Source of the DNA: an uncultured Parabacteroides sp.
GTDB lineage: Bacteria > Bacteroidota > Bacteroidia > Bacteroidales > Tannerellaceae
Direction: 5' to 3'
Assembly (NCBI GenBank): GCA_900547435.1
Contig: URGO01000053.1
Span: forward strand, 1 to 17,716
DNA length: 17,716 bases
A program made the position numbers and the translations under genes. A model generated the notes under the pieces. It did no database searches. It saw only the letters and a list, made by a program, of their open reading frames with translations, and was not told the DNA's origin. Shown here piece after piece: positions 8,388 through 15,153 of the stretch. How positions within the stretch are numbered: position 1 is the first letter of the stretch; the number at the start of each line of letters is the position of its first letter.

Positions 8388-8531
8388 TTATGTTGATTGA
8401 TTTTTGGAATCTATATCACTATCCGGACAGGCATCCCCACGTGCTTCACTTCCATAAAGAATAGCCTTGGCATCGGGAGCCACTTGCCCAAGAGCTTTAC
8501 GTATTCGCTCAATAATCTGTGGACGTCTCAT
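8388..8531 (-). pseudogene. Truncated MNT-type nucleotidyltransferase
   Basis: The 47-residue frame begins MRRPQIIERIRKAL and contains the nucleotidyltransferase signature GSEARGD with SDID (YGSEARGDACPDSDID), which holds the two metal-binding aspartates. Family members are about 100 residues or more and continue after SDID with a hydrophobic strand and a third acidic residue. Here the frame instead ends with SKNQST and a stop 3 nt before the GH76 start. It is a remnant and unlikely to be an active enzyme. MNT proteins often pair with HEPN partners as toxin-antitoxin-like modules, but no partner is seen. The start at 8531 was chosen because the promoter box (8555-8562) leaves a leader of about 20 nt. 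Upstream in-frame extension (to 8627) is not protein-like. Confidence 0.75.
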
Positions 8532-8554
8532 ATTGTCAGCTTTATAATCCGAGG

Positions 8555-8584
8555 CAAAGGTACGAAAATAGAAGAGAAAATAAA
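8555..8584 (-). promoter_or_regulatory. Promoter of the nucleotidyltransferase remnant and GH76 gene
   Basis: TACCTTTG on the minus strand (8555-8562) is a perfect TAnnTTTG -7 box. A TTTA at 8581-8584, 18 nt upstream, is a near match to the -33 element. Transcription would start about 20 nt before the ATG of the truncated gene and run on into GH76, only 3 nt further. Confidence 0.5.
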
Positions 8585-8628
8585 AACGCTCCCTTGCTTT
8601 CAGAAATAGTGGGGAGAAAAACAACATG

Positions 8629-8658
8629 TCCCATCAGAACTATTTTTATCTGATGGGA
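8629..8658 (-). terminator. Intrinsic terminator of the RiPP operon
   Basis: This is a perfect 10-bp stem TCCCATCAGA/TCTGATGGGA with a 10-nt A/T-rich loop. On the minus strand it is followed by a T-rich tract (TTGTTTTTCTCC). It begins 11 nt past the stop of the GT32 gene and separates the operon from the GH76 region. Confidence 0.85.
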
Positions 8659-8669
8659 TATGAATCAAC

Positions 8670-9374
8670 TTACAACCAACCGCCCCAAAAGTAATGGACA
8701 GCATATGCTTCTTCCAATGCTTTCTTTACTTCTGGTCCATTATACCCTTGCCGGACAAATCGGGCTTGCAGTACAGAAAAAGGAGTTACATATTTGGCAG
8801 GAATAATGTAGACATTTTCTTTTTCCTCAGAAAGCAGACTATTATATAATGTGGTTATCATTCCCGGACCGGTAGTAGATAATACACATTGTTGTTTAGG
8901 TTCAGGATTTGCATATACCATTTTATCAGAGAAAGCTGTTTCTATGATTTTTTGCATAAAAGGATGTTTAGGCACAGACAGCATTAGGGCATTATTAAAA
9001 ACACTCACTTTCTCCCCTTTCTTGTTAATATAGTTTTCCTCTTCGGAAAAACAACACGTTTTATTTTCCAACAAAGAATCCATGCGGGCCAATGATTGGT
9101 AATCAAAATCCACATACATCCCGCCTATTTTATCCAATATCAGATAACGTATCACATCCCATCGCTGTACATTATAAGGGAATGCCTGATACGACTCCCA
9201 ATACTCCGGATAATTCGATAGAATGAAATCATTCATTTTCTGATTATCCCACACAATGTATTCCCATTCCGGATAATCACTTTTCCAACTTTCGCCCAAC
9301 TTCTCAAAATGCTTGGGTAACGGTTCGTCTATTCCAGACCAGACCTGATGAATAATTTTCGGTATTCTGTTCAT
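8670..9374 (-). CDS. GT32-type glycosyltransferase (DXD sugar transferase)
   Basis: The product (234 residues from the chosen start MNRIPKIIHQVW) shows the classical GT32/Och1-type pattern. It opens with IPKIIHQVWSG, continues with WEYIVWDNQ and then NVQRWDVIRYLIL, and has the metal- and nucleotide-sugar-binding DXD motif in GGMYVDFDY (Asp89-x-Asp91). Such enzymes transfer a hexose from a nucleotide sugar in the cytoplasm. They are usual in capsule and O-antigen loci but also occur in Bacteroidales peptide-modification clusters. It is the last gene of the RiPP operon, 10 nt after the GT4 stop. Longer in-frame starts at 9398 or 9416 would overlap the upstream gene. The nearest family-like residue is the start used here. 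The acceptor is unknown; the modified peptide is one inference and a surface glycan the other. Confidence 0.82.
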   Translation of the reverse strand: MNRIPKIIHQVWSGIDEPLPKHFEKLGESWKSDYPEWEYIVWDNQKMNDFILSNYPEYWESYQAFPYNVQRWDVIRYLILDKIGGMYVDFDYQSLARMDSLLENKTCCFSEEENYINKKGEKVSVFNNALMLSVPKHPFMQKIIETAFSDKMVYANPEPKQQCVLSTTGPGMITTLYNSLLSEEKENVYIIPAKYVTPFSVLQARFVRQGYNGPEVKKALEEAYAVHYFWGGWL

Positions 9375-9384
9375 AGTATGAATA

Positions 9385-10614
9385 TTATTTGTCAACATTT
9401 GAAAATAAAGTATCAATCAGCGTTTTGTAACCTGTATACATGGATTCCGATGTATAACGGGTTTCATAAACCCGTCTCCCTTGTTCTCCCAATTTCCTAC
9501 ATTCCGCATCAGCATGTAACAATTTTACAATCTCATCGGCAAGATTATACTCAAAGATCTTTGCATCCTCCCGATCTCCGATTTTGACGATTCCTGCATT
9601 ATAACCTTCTGCAAACATTTCCTGCAAATTAAAGCCATCGGTCGTTATCACGGGCACACCATGCATCATCAACTCAATTCCCCAATAGCAGCATTGTTCG
9701 GTATAAGACGGTAAAATTCCGATATCGGTTATGCTTATCCATTCATCCAATTCCTTCTTGGGTATCTGGCCTGTAAAAATAATTTTGGAAGCCGCATTCC
9801 CGGTCAGCGATAAGACTTTCGGGGGATCCAAAAGATATCCGGCTATTACGAGGCGGCACTCCGGATAAACTTGTAAAACCTGACTGAAACACCGAATCAA
9901 GGAATAAACTCCTTTCATATAATGTACTCTTCCCGCAAATAATAGTATTTTTTCATGCCCGGATAAAAATTTCTCTGCCCGGATTTCTTGTTTCCTTTCA
10001 CAAGAGACAGGTTTATAGGAATCTTTCAATCCGTTAGGTATCAAATGTATTTTTTTCGGATCTATCCCATAAATTTCCGTCAATACCCGGCGTGTTCCTC
10101 CGGCCAGCACAATAACGGCATCTGACAAGGTATACATAGCTTGTTCTGCCTTAAAAGATTTCCGGACTTTTACAGATTCTTCTTTCTCGGCATTCTGGGG
10201 AACGCTACGAACTGTTTCTTTTAATTTTTCTACATCTCCCCATAGCAAAGCCGTCCATATCATATCATGAATAGTAAATGATATTTTAGATAATGAGAAA
10301 CGTCTCTTTAAAAAACGGATCAAATCATCGCACGGACTGTAATGCAACATAAAAAGATTGTCAGCTGAGTCTTCTATGTATAAACCTAAAAACTTCTCCA
10401 CTACTTTAAAACAATAAGAAGCAGGGAGCAGAGGAAGTAAAAATTCACGAATGCCATTCTCTTCCCGTATGGCAAATGTTTTACAAGTACCATTATAACC
10501 TACTCGCGTGATACAAGCTCCCATCCGCTTCAACAAGGGAATCAAGGTTTGAAGATAAGTTCCGATTCCGTTTATACGCGAGTTCGCATCATCATCTATA
10601 ATAATAACATTCAT
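9385..10614 (-). CDS. GT4 family glycosyltransferase
   Basis: The 409-residue product is a GT-B fold retaining glycosyltransferase. The N-terminal Rossmann half begins MNVIIIDDDANSRINGIGTYL, with the Gly-x-Gly-containing acceptor loop. The C-terminal half has LLFAGRVHYMKG (Arg229 and Lys234 contact the donor phosphates in this family), VIAGY and the EX7E motif Glu306-Glu314 (EQCCYWGIE), followed by HGVPVITTDG. The protein resembles glycosyltransferases that recur in Bacteroidales GG-peptide/radical-SAM neighbourhoods (family TIGR04157, from memory and unchecked). It sits 16 nt after the LanC-like gene and 10 nt before the GT32 gene, so the three are probably co-translated. No signal peptide or membrane segment is seen, so it acts in the cytoplasm. 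The donor and acceptor are not visible in the sequence. Confidence 0.85.
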   Translation of the reverse strand: MNVIIIDDDANSRINGIGTYLQTLIPLLKRMGACITRVGYNGTCKTFAIREENGIREFLLPLLPASYCFKVVEKFLGLYIEDSADNLFMLHYSPCDDLIRFLKRRFSLSKISFTIHDMIWTALLWGDVEKLKETVRSVPQNAEKEESVKVRKSFKAEQAMYTLSDAVIVLAGGTRRVLTEIYGIDPKKIHLIPNGLKDSYKPVSCERKQEIRAEKFLSGHEKILLFAGRVHYMKGVYSLIRCFSQVLQVYPECRLVIAGYLLDPPKVLSLTGNAASKIIFTGQIPKKELDEWISITDIGILPSYTEQCCYWGIELMMHGVPVITTDGFNLQEMFAEGYNAGIVKIGDREDAKIFEYNLADEIVKLLHADAECRKLGEQGRRVYETRYTSESMYTGYKTLIDTLFSNVDK

Positions 10615-10630
10615 AGCATTACTCCTTTTA

Positions 10631-11332
10631 TTATATATCTTTATACAACCAGCCAGCCAATCCTTTTCTCAAACCTAAAGGAGCTGTTTCCACATCTTCC
10701 GGAAACGATTGAACTACGATGAATGAACTTATATCAGGTGTATAAATATTTTTGCTTTTACTATGCATAAAAGATCGAAATGCATCAGCCAGTTTATTCA
10801 AAGAATCCGGCAAATGGCTCTCATTGAGATTGTTTATGGTAAATTTCACCTCATTTAAGAAATCAGCTGAGAATGGCATATTCCCATTTTGCTTTAAAGC
10901 TCCTTGCAATCTGGCTAATAGATAATGTAACAACCCCTCCAATCCGGTTTCCAAGGATAAATCATTGAGCCGATGCACACAAAGTTTTTCCATACGCTTA
11001 TCTATCTCGGCACAGACTTGGATTGTATCGCATTCTACATATCCCTGTTGTGCCAAATATTCTATTCCCCATGCAATACCCGGCAATCCTGTCGCGAAGT
11101 CAAATCCGGTCTTACATTCCACATCATCCAATATACCATCTGTCAACTCATCTCCCAAATCAGAAAATACAGCACATCCTGTATGTCGTCCATAATCAAA
11201 CAAAGATAGGGCTATACCCATTTTTCCATAAAGCAATCCCGGTGATTTTACAGAATATGCTTTTTGAATCAATTGGTTAATTACCAACTCTTTTGCTGTA
11301 AAAATATGTTCTTTCATACATTTCTCAAGCAT
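10631..11332 (-). CDS. Short LanC-like alpha/alpha-toroid protein
   Basis: The 233-residue protein shows repeated LanC-type helix-loop motifs of the GxxxGxxG(I/L)A kind: PGLLYGKMGIALSLF (31-45), TGLPGIAWGIEYL (81-93), TGLEGLLHYLLARL (129-142) and GLRKGLAGWLY (220-230). LanC proteins are seven-lobed toroids of about 400 residues that use a Zn bound by Cys-Cys-His to add Cys thiols to dehydroamino acids. This protein is about half that length, and I see no Cys/His zinc motif such as CHG. It may therefore be a non-catalytic or peptide-binding relative, or it may carry out another modification. Its ATG overlaps the ABC transporter stop by 8 nt (ATGCTTGA), which indicates translational coupling. 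The next in-frame ATG is at 11317. Placement between exporter and glycosyltransferases supports a role in the peptide system. Confidence 0.7.
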   Translation of the reverse strand: MLEKCMKEHIFTAKELVINQLIQKAYSVKSPGLLYGKMGIALSLFDYGRHTGCAVFSDLGDELTDGILDDVECKTGFDFATGLPGIAWGIEYLAQQGYVECDTIQVCAEIDKRMEKLCVHRLNDLSLETGLEGLLHYLLARLQGALKQNGNMPFSADFLNEVKFTINNLNESHLPDSLNKLADAFRSFMHSKSKNIYTPDISSFIVVQSFPEDVETAPLGLRKGLAGWLYKDI

Positions 11333-12545
11333 CCAGTTCCAATTGGTTTTTAATCAGATTATAATAATATCCCTTTCGTGCCGAAAGTTCCTTATGTGTA
11401 CCTTGTTCCACCAAACACCCTTTATCCAATACCAGTATGTTATCGGCATCTTTTACCGTACTAAGTCGGTGCGCTACGATAACTACGGTTTTCCCTCGAT
11501 AAAAACTTTTCAAATTATGCATAATCATATATTCATTTTTCGTATCCAGAAAAGAGGTGGCTTCATCGAAGAATATAAATTCCGGATTTTTATATACCGC
11601 ACGGGCTATTAATAAACGTTGCTTTTGCCCTCCACTGAGTTCTATTCCCCTGTTTCCAATTTTCGTATTGTATTTCATAGGGAGCGTTTCAATAAAATCA
11701 TCTATGCAGGCTATCCGGGAAGCCTCCTTCACCTTTTCCGCATCCGGTTCGGCATCGGCTATGGCAATGTTTTCAGCTATACTGCCACTGAAAATATAGC
11801 CGTCCTGCATCACAACTCCACATTGCTCCCTCCATTTATCAGAGTCAACCGAACTCATTTTCTCTTTTTCCAAGTAAATATCACCTTTCTGCGGATAATA
11901 AAATGACAACAATAATTTCAAAAGAGTAGTTTTTCCGCTTCCGCTTGTACCTACCACTGCCGAAACTTTCCCCTTGGGAATCTCCAGATTCAGATCCTTC
12001 AATACATACGGGTTATATGTGCCGGGATATTTAAAAGAGACTCCTGTCATCCAAATACCTCTGTGAAGAACAGGCGGCATTATTTTATCCTCCGCATTTT
12101 CATCAGGCGTCTTCTGTATTTCAGATAACCTGTCCAAACTATATTTGGCTTGTAAAAAAGAACGGGATAAAGACATAATCCGGTTTACCGGTTCGCTTAA
12201 TTGCCCCAACAAATAAGTTATTGTCATCAGCACTCCGATGGTCATTTTATCATGTATTACAAGATAAGCGCAAAAAACCACGACAAGGACATCCTTTACT
12301 TTATTGATAGAAGAAATACCTATAGTAGAATAAAAATTCAAGTATAAGTCTTTCAACTGATAGGTATTGATTTTTTCCTGAGTTTCTTTTACTTTGTCTA
12401 TCTTGCAACGCTGGGCACTGTTAATTTTGATCTCCCGCATCCCCATTACCAATTCGTAGATATTGCTTTTCCCTTCAGATGATACCGCAAACTTCAAATA
12501 ATCCACCATTTTTCGCTTTCGGGAAAAAAAAGAGAACCATCCCAT
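11325..12545 (-). CDS. Peptide exporter, C-terminal half: ABC membrane and ATPase domains (frameshifted)
   Basis: This frame encodes the second part of one C39-type peptidase ABC exporter. Residues 1-150 of the frame hold the end of the transmembrane domain (SFFSRKRKMVDYLKF, then helices near 75-125). The nucleotide-binding domain follows, with Walker A GTSGSGKTT (199-207), Q-loop VVMQDG, signature LSGGQ (303-307), Walker B FIFFDEA (323-329) and the switch His359. All ATPase motifs are intact. It overlaps the N-terminal half by 52 nt in another frame. Adding one A to the six-A run at 12557-12562 joins both into a 731-residue protein, the normal size. The ATG at 12545 could in principle reinitiate translation, but it lies inside the transmembrane domain. 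ATP hydrolysis here would drive export of the processed peptide. Confidence 0.9.
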   Translation of the reverse strand: MGWFSFFSRKRKMVDYLKFAVSSEGKSNIYELVMGMREIKINSAQRCKIDKVKETQEKINTYQLKDLYLNFYSTIGISSINKVKDVLVVVFCAYLVIHDKMTIGVLMTITYLLGQLSEPVNRIMSLSRSFLQAKYSLDRLSEIQKTPDENAEDKIMPPVLHRGIWMTGVSFKYPGTYNPYVLKDLNLEIPKGKVSAVVGTSGSGKTTLLKLLLSFYYPQKGDIYLEKEKMSSVDSDKWREQCGVVMQDGYIFSGSIAENIAIADAEPDAEKVKEASRIACIDDFIETLPMKYNTKIGNRGIELSGGQKQRLLIARAVYKNPEFIFFDEATSFLDTKNEYMIMHNLKSFYRGKTVVIVAHRLSTVKDADNILVLDKGCLVEQGTHKELSARKGYYYNLIKNQLELDA

Positions 12546-13519
12546 ACAAAGGGCAGAAAAAACAGGAATATCAAAAATACCTGATAATTGTAATAAACCA
12601 AGATGGCGGAAAAAGCCACAAAATTGGTTGTAACGAACAAGACATTGATGGCTTCATAAGTAAAAAAAGACTTCATGTTGTCTTGATCGTCCACCAATTG
12701 TATCAAATCTGAAGTGGCTTTCACATCGAAAAAACGAATAGGAAGTTTTATCAGTTTCTCCAAATAATCGGACAAAAAAGTAACTCCTACACTAAAACCT
12801 ATTTTCGATAACACGATGTTGGAAAAACTGCTGGAAACAACATAGCTGAAAAACAAGACAAACTGACTAAGTGCCAAAAGCAATATCAGATGAAAATCCT
12901 TACCGGCTATTCCCTTATCTATAATCTGCTGGAATATCAAAGGGAACACCCAGTTAAGCACCATACCTAAGATGCTTAGGAATATTACAATCAAAAAACG
13001 GTTTCTGTATTTCCCTACTATTTCCCGGAATATGCTGAGTACCCTTTCCAACTTCTCGCGCAACGGAATCTTACGGTCTTTTTTCTGCCAAAAAGCCTCG
13101 GTCGGGTCTACAGCCAATGCTACTCCCTTATTGTTATTATCCAAAAAACCTTTTTGAAAAAGCGGCTCCGGAATTTTTATTTTCCCGAAAGCCGGATCTG
13201 CTATATGAAAAAAACAACTTCCCTCTTTATGGGATACTTTATATAAGATCACATAATGCTCCTGTTTCCAATAAAGCACAGCTGGTAAGGGCATTTTTTG
13301 AATCTCCTCATCTGTCAGTTTCAACAATGCCGTTTCAAATCCCATCTGTTTCAAACAGGAATTTATGTCCAATAAAGTAGCACCCACTCTTGTCAGATTG
13401 CACATTGCTTTTACAGTGCCTACCGAGTATTCGTTTTTATAATACTTACAAATCATCCGAATACAGGCAGGCCCGCAATCGTTGGAATCCAACTGATGCA
13501 AAAAAGGGAATTTATCCAT
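12494..13519 (-). CDS. Peptide exporter, N-terminal half: C39 leader peptidase and membrane domain (frameshifted)
   Basis: Residues 1-140 are a peptidase C39 domain, which cuts double-Gly-type leaders on the cytoplasmic side. It has Gln9, the catalytic Cys15 in NDCGPAC, His88 in EHYVILY and Asp108 in ADPAFG. Residues about 165-320 are transmembrane helices of an ABC exporter. After FLIFLFF (about residues 313-319) the frame becomes non-homologous (LPFVWDGSLFFPESEKWWII) and stops. The other frame continues SALCMGWFSFFSRKRK, which aligns in length with ordinary exporters. The break is a loss of one base in the T-run of the coding strand (plus A-run 12557-12562). The start overlaps the maturase stop by 8 nt (ATGGATAA), which indicates coupling. 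As given, this half has no ATPase, so export would fail unless the lesion is an error, slippage restores the frame, or the two halves assemble. Confidence 0.9.
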   Translation of the reverse strand: MDKFPFLHQLDSNDCGPACIRMICKYYKNEYSVGTVKAMCNLTRVGATLLDINSCLKQMGFETALLKLTDEEIQKMPLPAVLYWKQEHYVILYKVSHKEGSCFFHIADPAFGKIKIPEPLFQKGFLDNNNKGVALAVDPTEAFWQKKDRKIPLREKLERVLSIFREIVGKYRNRFLIVIFLSILGMVLNWVFPLIFQQIIDKGIAGKDFHLILLLALSQFVLFFSYVVSSSFSNIVLSKIGFSVGVTFLSDYLEKLIKLPIRFFDVKATSDLIQLVDDQDNMKSFFTYEAINVLFVTTNFVAFSAILVYYNYQVFLIFLFFLPFVWDGSLFFPESEKWWII

Positions 13520-14813
13520 GCAATTGCCTATTTCTGATAAACATATCCAACCGGTCTAATATTAATTCATCTATACGTTCTTCGGATTTATAAAGACAGG
13601 ATTTATTCGCATTTTGATCTTGCTCTAGCATATAACGAGAACATCCACCTCCACATAAAGGTGCAATCCGACAGGTATTACAAAATCCATCTTTGAAACG
13701 TATATTAGCCCTGTAATCTTGCGATTTTAGCCACACTATATCTCCATTTTCGTTCAAATATCCATCTCTATTTATTACGTTAAAATCTTTTGCAGTACAT
13801 TTATATATATCTCCGTTATAATTTATGACAGCAGTATTTCGTCTATCTCCATAGCAAGGATTTCTAACCATATTCACATCATTAAAAATGACATAAAGTT
13901 TTTTCTTATAAAAATAATCTACCACATTCCGGATTCCATCCAAATCTTTAGAAGGAGAACGTTCTTGCCAAACTTGATGAAAATCGACTTCCAAACGGCT
14001 TTTATCGTTTTCGGACAACATACTTAAATCATCAGCTATATCGGTCAACGAATCCAAACTCTCAGCCGTGTAATTTATGCGAAGGCGCACATCAATACCA
14101 TTTTTCAATAAAGATATAACATTATGCAATATCAACGTGTAAGAATCTTGTCCCTTATAACTATAACGTATTTTATTGTGCGCTTCCTTACCTCCGTCCA
14201 ATGTTATTTGGAATTGTACATTTTCATATTGCGCCAATACCGCAATCATCTCCGGATTCAACAATCCGCCATTGCTGGTAAAACCAATACTTGTGTACGG
14301 AATATGATATTGCTTGCATAACGCATCATGAAAGCGTATAATAGGCAACACAATATCTTTAAAATAAAGCAAGGGCTCTCCTCCAAAAAATGCAATGGGA
14401 AAAGATTGCAATTGGGATCGGGTTTCAACAACATGGGTCATATGTTTGAAAACTTTTTCCAAAGTTTCTGCTGACATTTTAGAATGAGGTATATGATTTT
14501 CATAGCAATACCAGCACTTATAATTACAAGCCAATGTTGGATTTATAATAATGAAATAATCCTTTTCATTTTCTATTATTGCTTGATTTTGATGATTTAA
14601 AATTTGAAATTCATCTACATCATCTTCTACATAAAAACCATGTTCACACAATTTCTTAAATAATGCAGGATGTTTCATTTCCATTTTGGCAGGATCATCC
14701 CAAAGGCTTTTATCTATTGTATGCACAAACAGAAATGCATCAGATAAAGCATTAAAAATAACATCTGTTTTTTCCGATAGCGGAATTAAAGAATTATAAC
14801 AACTATTTTTCAT
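13512..14813 (-). CDS. Radical SAM/SPASM peptide maturase
   Basis: The 433-residue enzyme has a short N-terminal region (about 1-85) that resembles a peptide-binding (RRE-like) segment in position only. The radical SAM core follows, with CNYKCWYC (Cys96, Cys100, Cys103) binding the [4Fe-4S] cluster that reduces SAM, GGEP (144-147), FTSNGG (178-183) and ITLDGG (203-208). The C-terminal SPASM domain matches the canonical spacing exactly: Cys320-X13-Gly334-X4-Cys339, then Cys378-X2-Cys381-X5-Cys387-X3-Cys391 and Cys406. It should therefore carry two auxiliary Fe-S clusters. Enzymes of this type install thioether (sactipeptide or ranthipeptide) or C-C crosslinks in peptides with a leader. The precursor is 65 nt upstream and Cys-rich, so thioether formation is the best inference. 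The 3' end overlaps the exporter start by 8 nt. Confidence 0.93.
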   Translation of the reverse strand: MKNSCYNSLIPLSEKTDVIFNALSDAFLFVHTIDKSLWDDPAKMEMKHPALFKKLCEHGFYVEDDVDEFQILNHQNQAIIENEKDYFIIINPTLACNYKCWYCYENHIPHSKMSAETLEKVFKHMTHVVETRSQLQSFPIAFFGGEPLLYFKDIVLPIIRFHDALCKQYHIPYTSIGFTSNGGLLNPEMIAVLAQYENVQFQITLDGGKEAHNKIRYSYKGQDSYTLILHNVISLLKNGIDVRLRINYTAESLDSLTDIADDLSMLSENDKSRLEVDFHQVWQERSPSKDLDGIRNVVDYFYKKKLYVIFNDVNMVRNPCYGDRRNTAVINYNGDIYKCTAKDFNVINRDGYLNENGDIVWLKSQDYRANIRFKDGFCNTCRIAPLCGGGCSRYMLEQDQNANKSCLYKSEERIDELILDRLDMFIRNRQLHG

Positions 14814-14825
14814 GACAGTTTAAAC

Positions 14826-14851
14826 AGAGACCACCCATATGGGCAGTCTCT
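14826..14851 (-). terminator. Attenuator-like hairpin between precursor and maturase
   Basis: On the minus-strand RNA, AGAGACUGCCC and GGGUGGUCUCU pair over 11 bp around an AUAU loop. Two of these pairs are U-G and G-U wobbles that would be C/A mismatches on the other strand, so the hairpin is built for the operon transcript. It begins 28 nt past the precursor stop. The following GUUUAAAC is not a strong U-tract, so partial termination or mRNA 3'-end protection is more likely than full termination. Confidence 0.55.
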
Positions 14852-14878
14852 ACTTTTTAGAATTAATCGAATCATTTT

Positions 14879-15076
14879 TTATTCGCAATTGCAGTTATTC
14901 CCGTAACACTTACAATTATCTGTACCGCACAGACAATTATTACCAGCACCAGAGCCACCAGAGCCACCACTGCCTCCTGAACTTCCTAATAACAATAATG
15001 CTTCTTCATTCTCGATGAACTCTACTTTCTCCAGTTCGTCAACAAACGCCTTCACGCGGCCAAATTTGTTTTCCAT
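14879..15076 (-). CDS. Cys-rich RiPP precursor peptide, 65 residues
   Basis: The predicted leader is charged (starting MENKFGRVKAFVDELEKVEF, then IENEEALLLL). A Gly/Ser spacer with three GGS repeats (residues about 31-45) follows, and then a core with six cysteines as three CxC pairs: CLC (48-50), CKC (55-57) and CNC (62-64). The pairs repeat every seven residues as [ND]N-C-x-C, and the peptide ends in Glu. Possible C39 cleavage sites are the G-S after LLLL (Glu25 would be at -8) or one of the GG pairs at 34-35, 37-38 and 40-41. The peptide lies just upstream of the SPASM maturase and exporter, which is the normal place for a substrate. Lack of Ser/Thr in the Cys region argues against lanthionines there, since the core has only one Thr. 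It resembles Bacteroidales GG-type precursors only loosely. The mature product and activity are unknown. Confidence 0.85.
   Translation of the reverse strand: MENKFGRVKAFVDELEKVEFIENEEALLLLGSSGGSGGSGGSGAGNNCLCGTDNCKCYGNNCNCE
14948..14974 (-). repeat. 9-bp tandem repeat coding for the Gly/Ser linker
   Basis: Three 9-bp units on the plus strand (ACCAGAGCC, ACCAGAGCC, ACCACTGCC) read on the minus strand as Gly-Ser-Gly triplets, giving the GGSGGSGGSG spacer. The first two units are identical. A short in-frame repeat like this can gain or lose units without breaking the gene. Confidence 0.8.
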
Positions 15077-15153
15077 ACTTTTTGATTTAAAGAAATTATT
15101 CCTACTCTATTTAGGCTTTTCGGAATCCACCTTTATATATATATTATTTATAT

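Noticed and set aside
10631..11332. True lanthipeptide cyclase and lantibiotic cluster
   Set aside because: No LanB or LanM dehydratase is present, zinc ligands are not visible, and the precursor Cys region has almost no Ser or Thr. The SPASM enzyme explains Cys chemistry better.
14948..14974. CRISPR-like or intergenic minisatellite repeat
   Set aside because: The units are 9 bp, adjacent, and in frame with the Gly/Ser linker of the precursor; there are no spacers.
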